A DNA stretch of 64,000 bases from Rhizopus arrhizus (Eukaryota > Mucoromycota > Mucoromycetes > Mucorales > Rhizopodaceae), in assembly GCA_024220505.1 (NCBI GenBank), contig JAKZZE010000024.1:744001-808000 (forward strand), in the 5' to 3' direction. Shown in pieces: positions 59,561 to 64,000 of this stretch. The notes under the pieces are model-generated. The model made no database searches and was not told the origin of the DNA. It saw only the letters and a list, made by a program, of their open reading frames with translations. The position numbers were made by a program, and so were the translations under genes. Numbering within the stretch: position 1 is the first letter of the stretch; each line of letters opens with the position of its first letter.

Positions 59561-59640
59561 TCGACTTGCCTTTTTTGGCAAAATTTGTTTAGGCGAATGA
59601 ACTATGTTGTTAGAGGATTAAGTAAATTCGTCTAGAATTC

Positions 59641-60455
59641 GTGTGTCTCAGTTTCTTTCTTTTTTCTGCCAAAATGAATCCAACCTCCTGTAAAAGCTGT
59701 TTCAGAGGAGCAAATCAAGTCAAACTTCAGGGGAATGGTTTAAAGATGAAAACGCCATTGCAAGTATACAACATGCTACAAGAAAAAACCCCAGTTGATC
59801 TACTTCATGTTGCAAAACATGACGCGTCGAGTTAGGCAACGGTTAAAATCAATAAACAGAGTGCCCTCTCACCTTTACTGTAGTGTTGCCTTATTACACT
59901 TTTCCAATCATGTTATGACCTCTGTTTTCTACAACACCCATGACTCCACGGGCTTGAATATTGATGGATTGGTTTGTACGGTGAAAGCAACAAACAAGAA
60001 TGGCATTGTCACAACGTACAGTCAAGTCGATGTTGCGCATTTCTTGCCTACGTCTCGACCACCAACAATCATCCAACCTCCAGAATCATCTTCCCAGCCT
60101 CCAGAACCAAGAATCCCACAGCCAACAATCACAACAAGGTGGAAAAGATACGCTAAGCGCAAAGCTCAATGCACATGTTTTGTTGAGTTTCATATTTATT
60201 ACATTTACTTGATTGATTAGGGTCTTTGAAGAAGGTTTGCAGCTCCTTGAAGATGAATACGTAACAAAGAAGGCTCGATTGAATGAATTGGACAATCGAA
60301 TCAAGGAAATCATAGAGGAACGTCAAAGTATTTTGGTGGGAATTGAAGAATTTGAAAAAAAAGAAGAGGCTCGCGAAAGAAGTCATTTCTTGAATGTCTT
60401 TATAAGATTAAAACAAAATTCAAAATTACTCTTTTATTAAATGAAATGTGTGAAT
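59641..60455 (+). CDS. Unclassified coding pieces ending in the OTU-element repeat
   Basis: Plus-strand frames give MNPTSCKSCFRGANQVKLQG, then LLHVAKHDASS, a Pro/Gln-rich piece (SRPPTIIQPPESSSQPPEP) and, after an acceptor-like ttgattag, a coiled coil (VFEEGLQLLEDEYVTKKARL). They probably belong to one spliced or decayed gene, because the coiled coil is followed at 60456 by the last codons of the OTU ORF (YVIQLSTALLSAME) in the second copy of that repeat. Function not recognised. Confidence 0.35.
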
Positions 60456-60696
60456 GTACTATGTAATTCAGTTAAGCACCGCATTATTAAGTGCAATGGA
60501 ATAAACCTCTTTTTATTTTTCATATTCGTATTTGAACGACAATTTGTTTGGCACTAACCGACAAGTTAAATCTTATCTCTCGACAATTGTATTTTTATTA
60601 GACGACAATCATTTCTTTTGTAACCGTCAATTGTTTTTTTTTTGTAACCGTCAATTATTTTTTTTGTAACCGCCACTATCCAACAGCCTAACTGTA
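60456..60696. repeat. OTU-element terminal repeat, right copy (inverted relative to 46073-46288)
   Basis: Same sequence as 46073-46288 in opposite orientation, with three instead of two ttgtaaccgtcaatt-type units, ending aacagcctaactgta. It ends 45 bp before the start of the LINE ORF1 and may therefore sit in the LINE's 5' region or be the insertion edge. Confidence 0.9.
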
Positions 60697-60740
60697 TCCA
60701 ACTAATTACCATTAGTTAGCTAGGTCTTTCGCACATTCAA

Positions 60741-62069
60741 ATGTTACACAAAGATCCAACCAATCGCAGCCCATCTCCTACAGGAGATCAAGACAACAAT
60801 CCCAAGGCAGATCTCTCTACATCTACCACTTCTGCGAGCATTTGGCAGACGTTCAGGGCCTACCCTAAGCTTACTAAGAGACAAGTTATTACAGCCTTTG
60901 AAGACAAAGAAGCTAAAGCAACATCTCGTCAAAAACGCAATGAACGATTATGGAACCAGTCCACAGAAAAAAACAGTGCTGTCTTTGACTTACAATCAAC
61001 AAACGTCACAATAGACGCATTTTTAACAGCCTTATCCATTCAATATTCTGAAGCAATTGGTGGCGTAGATACACAGCAAGGCTCAGTAAAGGGAACTGTC
61101 GTAGCTTTTGATACCATCGCAGCACGGGACAGAGCATGCACAGTTGGCATTACTTTGGAAAATTTCACTCTTTTTGGAACAGCCACTCTTTCGGCTGAGA
61201 GTAGTGTTTACAAAGTATCTTTGGATAAATTGCCTATCCTTCGACCATCCGAACTTAGTCCACTCCTCCAGGAGGTTTTTAGCCAATATGGCAAGGTCTT
61301 GCATGTTGGCCTTTACTTAGATCCTCAAACGAAGTTATTTTTCGGAAAGGGATATATTATGTTGGATGTAGCTGACAAAGATGCCAATATCTATCGCTCA
61401 CTATCTCATGAGATCTCGCTTGGCCATCATCGTGTCATTTTAGCCACATGGAGAGGTATGGAGAAACATTGTTTCTACTGCCACAAACCGGGCCATACTA
61501 AGTCTGGCTGCCAACGACTTCAGCGCCAAAATATTAAACGCTGCTATGCTTGCAAGAGTCTCGACCATCTTGTTAGAGATTGTCCTAAGATAGGGTCACC
61601 CAGTGTAGGGGAGAAAAGAGCAAGAACCGAATCCCATGTGAGCCCTACCACTATCGCTCAGTCAGTGCTTGCCAGCCAACCTAACGATTTCAACGGCTCG
61701 AAAATCGAGGAAATCGATTTCACTACCTCTGCATCAAAGTATGCTACGATTGATCCTGTGGCCTCCAATGCTGGAGGGTCCACCTCCACCAACCTTTCTC
61801 CAGAGCAGACGGTCGATAAAGACAGTGATATCGACATAGATGACATAGATGATTCAGACTATGTGCCACCGGAGGAGTCCGAAGAAAGCAGTGACGATAG
61901 TCAAGATGAAGAAGAAACTGACAAAATGCTAATTGATAGCCAAGAGGTCGAGGAACTACAAGATGAGGAAAATAACCAAGTGGTTTTTGCACAATATTCC
62001 CGTGAGGGTGCTGTAGTTACTCATTCGTCTTCGGACGATAGGGGCAACATCTCTGAACCTTTACTATGA
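60741..62069 (+). CDS. Non-LTR retrotransposon ORF1 (RNA-binding, two zinc knuckles)
   Basis: A 442-aa open frame starting at ATG 60741. N-terminal Ser/Thr-rich region, an RRM-like fold around residues 150-240 (LSPLLQEVFSQYGKVLHVGL; GKGYIMLDVADKDA), then two CCHC knuckles near residues 243-281 (CFYCHKPGHTKSGC; CYACKSLDHLVRDC). The C-terminal third is acidic (DIDIDDIDDSDYVPPEESEE). It supplies the nucleocapsid-like particle protein of the element. Its stop TGA overlaps the start of ORF2 in ATGA. Intact. Confidence 0.85.
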   Translation: MLHKDPTNRSPSPTGDQDNNPKADLSTSTTSASIWQTFRAYPKLTKRQVITAFEDKEAKATSRQKRNERLWNQSTEKNSAVFDLQSTNVTIDAFLTALSIQYSEAIGGVDTQQGSVKGTVVAFDTIAARDRACTVGITLENFTLFGTATLSAESSVYKVSLDKLPILRPSELSPLLQEVFSQYGKVLHVGLYLDPQTKLFFGKGYIMLDVADKDANIYRSLSHEISLGHHRVILATWRGMEKHCFYCHKPGHTKSGCQRLQRQNIKRCYACKSLDHLVRDCPKIGSPSVGEKRARTESHVSPTTIAQSVLASQPNDFNGSKIEEIDFTTSASKYATIDPVASNAGGSTSTNLSPEQTVDKDSDIDIDDIDDSDYVPPEESEESSDDSQDEEETDKMLIDSQEVEELQDEENNQVVFAQYSREGAVVTHSSSDDRGNISEPLL

Positions 62070-64000
62070 GTATGAGAGATAACTCTCATGTCTCCTTGGC
62101 CTCACGTAATTGTCGAGGTCTTAAAAAAATTTTAACTAACTCTGGTCGCTCTTTTTCCCAAATTTTACGCTCACTCCCTTACGATTTACTTGCTCTACAA
62201 GAGACACATGCTTCTACTGAACAACTACAAAATAGTTTTAATATGATCTTACAAGCTTCAGCTAGCAACTTGACTCACCACTGTGGTCTAATTTCCTTCA
62301 ACCCTTCCCTGTCACTCCTTCCACTATGGTCCTCAATCGATGGACGGATTTTGGCAACCACAGTTACGCACAATTCCAATTTATTTGAACCACTTACTAT
62401 ATATGTTATATATGCTCCTGCCACTAGTACAGCACGTCTCAACTTCTTATGTGAATCCAACCGACTGCTTCAGTTTCATCAGGCACCAGAAGGTCGCTGC
62501 ATCCTTATGGGTGACTTCAATCATAACATACACAAATCAATCAGGTCTGATCGTACTGTGGAATGGCAACACTGGATTCATCGCTTCTGGCATGATCCTC
62601 TCCACTCCGATCAAGAATATCGTAACATGCCTACATTCCGTAATATTTCTACTATTGATTTTTTGTTAGTCACTACTGATCTCAAATATAATGTTTCTCG
62701 GCCTGATGTCCAATATGTCCCACACTGTGATCACTCAGCTGTGTCTATCAATCTCTTTTTTGGAACACAACTGTCTGGTCCAGGTATATGGCGGTGCAAC
62801 CCTTATCTAGTGCAAGATTTGAGCTTTAGAAAAGAATTAAAATCGTTTTGTGACGCTGCCTCACGATATATTCCAGATCTTGATGCTCCTTCCCAATGGG
62901 ACCACTTTAAGATTGTTCTGAAAGGTTTCATTCAAGCCTTCTCTCACAAATTGCACGCCAAGCATCGACGAAAGGAAGCTTACCTGCAACGGCAGAGGCG
63001 CAAACTCCTCAGAAATCAACAATTTGAGCATGCTGCAGATGCGTTAAGTCATGCTGAGGCCCAGCTCGACCAAATGGCCGATTTCTCAACAAGTACCCTT
63101 GCCCTAAGGTCTGGTTTACGTTGGCGAGAACACGGTGAACGCTCCAACTCATACTTCTATAAGACGATCAAGACCCGTACTCAAAACAGACTATCCACGA
63201 ACTTCTTTCTTCAGAGGGATACTTGGTTCGCTCTCCAAACCAGCTCAACAATTGCGCCAAACAATTTTACGAGCAGCTATACTCTCCTGATCCAATTGAT
63301 TGTGAGGCGTTGGAGGAACTGCTGACACAGATTCCTTCCTCAACTTGCTTTGATGCAGCTACAAATAATGCTTTAACATCTGAATGGACCGAAGAGGAGG
63401 TACTTACGTGCGCTTCTAAAGCACCATCCCACAGCAGTCCGGGCGTGGATGGCATTCCTTACGAGTTGCTACAACTCCTGCTGTAGCACCCTTTCTGTAT
63501 TCGCTTATTCACGGAAGTACTCAACAGTGCTCTCCAGCAGAGTAAATTTCCCGCTACTTGGCAACAATCAATTGTAATCCTTTTACCAAAAAACGGAGAT
63601 CGAAGTCAATTAAAAAACTGGAGGCCTATCTCTTTGATATGTGCGGATGCAAAAATCTATACTAGATTGCTAGCAACAAGAGTCAATGACGTCCTGCCTC
63701 ACCTTATAGACATGCACCAGACGGGATTCATGCCTAAACGTTTCATAGCAGACAATGGGGCTACCACTCGACTCGTAATGGATGTCGCTCAAAGAATGAA
63801 GCTCCCTGGTATTGCTTTACTTTTGGACCAAGAGAAAGCTTATGACCGAGTGCATCCTCAGTATTTAAAAGCATGTCTAGATAAATATGGCTTCCCACAA
63901 CCATTGATTGTCAGCATCATCTCCCTGTTTTTTGGAACTACTCTTTGTATAAACGTTAATGGTTTCCTCACGGCACCGATTTCGCAAGATAGAGGCTTAC
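62066..64000 (+). pseudogene. Non-LTR ORF2: AP endonuclease and reverse transcriptase, broken and cut by the window edge
   Basis: The endonuclease is whole: RNCRGL, ALQETHAS, LMGDFNHN, STIDFLLV and HCDHSAVSI. The linker LALRSGLRWREHGERSNSYF leads to a frameshift near 63205-63215, after which the reading continues one base off (YLVRSPNQLNNCAKQFYEQL). A stop follows at 63484-63486 after LLQLLL. The RT fingers and palm go on beyond (LLPKNGDRSQLKNWRPISLI; HQTGFMPKRFIADN; LLLDQEKAYDRVHPQYL) to the window end, before YADD. Two lesions make this copy unable to encode a full ORF2, unless they are sequence errors. Confidence 0.85.

Noticed and set aside
1..64000. tRNA or rRNA genes
   Set aside because: Scanning for B-box-like ggttcgantcc and rRNA-like conserved stretches by eye gave nothing convincing on either strand.

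Overview
The window reads as nuclear DNA of an early-diverging filamentous fungus, most likely Mucoromycota and probably Mucorales (an inference). The reasons are an AT-rich base composition, many short GT..AG introns (about 43-95 nt), typical fungal housekeeping genes (RTG2, FLC/TRP-type channel, VIP1, VPS13, fasciclin and sorbosone-dehydrogenase-like secreted proteins), and Tc1/IS630-like, non-LTR and RPDG/EVK nuclease-like repeats of a kind I associate with this group.

0-7.5 kb holds genes: the edge of a PHD-finger gene (-), a TRP/FLC-type membrane protein (+), an RTG2-like Ppx/GppA protein (-) and a small 3D/double-psi-barrel protein (-). 7.6-18.4 kb is accessory DNA: RT and Tc1 remnants, then a near-perfect inverted repeat with 1,654-bp arms at 9164-10817 and 14432-16085. 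The arms and the 3.6-kb spacer carry members of a PD-(D/E)XK-like family.

18.4-45.9 kb is dense, conserved and intron-rich: an LSH/DDM1-type SNF2 remodeller (+), a BAX-inhibitor-1 protein (+) whose stop lies 3 bp from the stop of the convergent VIP1 gene (-), a 10-kb VPS13 (+), the divergent ribosomal pair eS1 (-) and eS30 (+) with tiny first exons, an IQ/coiled-coil protein (+), COP9 signalosome subunit 8 (-), a sorbosone-dehydrogenase-like beta-propeller (+) and a four-domain fasciclin protein (-). Genes mostly lie in divergent or convergent pairs with short spacers.

46-64 kb is mobile DNA: an OTU-domain ORF with a terminal repeat also found inverted at 60.5 kb, non-LTR remnants, an apparently intact, intron-containing Merlin/IS1016/ISXO2-type transposase (51136-52668, 452 codons), minisatellites, a Tc1 N-terminal remnant, and a non-LTR element with ORF1 and ORF2 overlapping at ATGA and running off the end of the window. 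Three otherwise conserved genes each show one apparent single-base frameshift that an extra A in an A-run would repair, suggesting consensus error. Exon limits were read by eye from splice signals and reading-frame continuity; no search was run.
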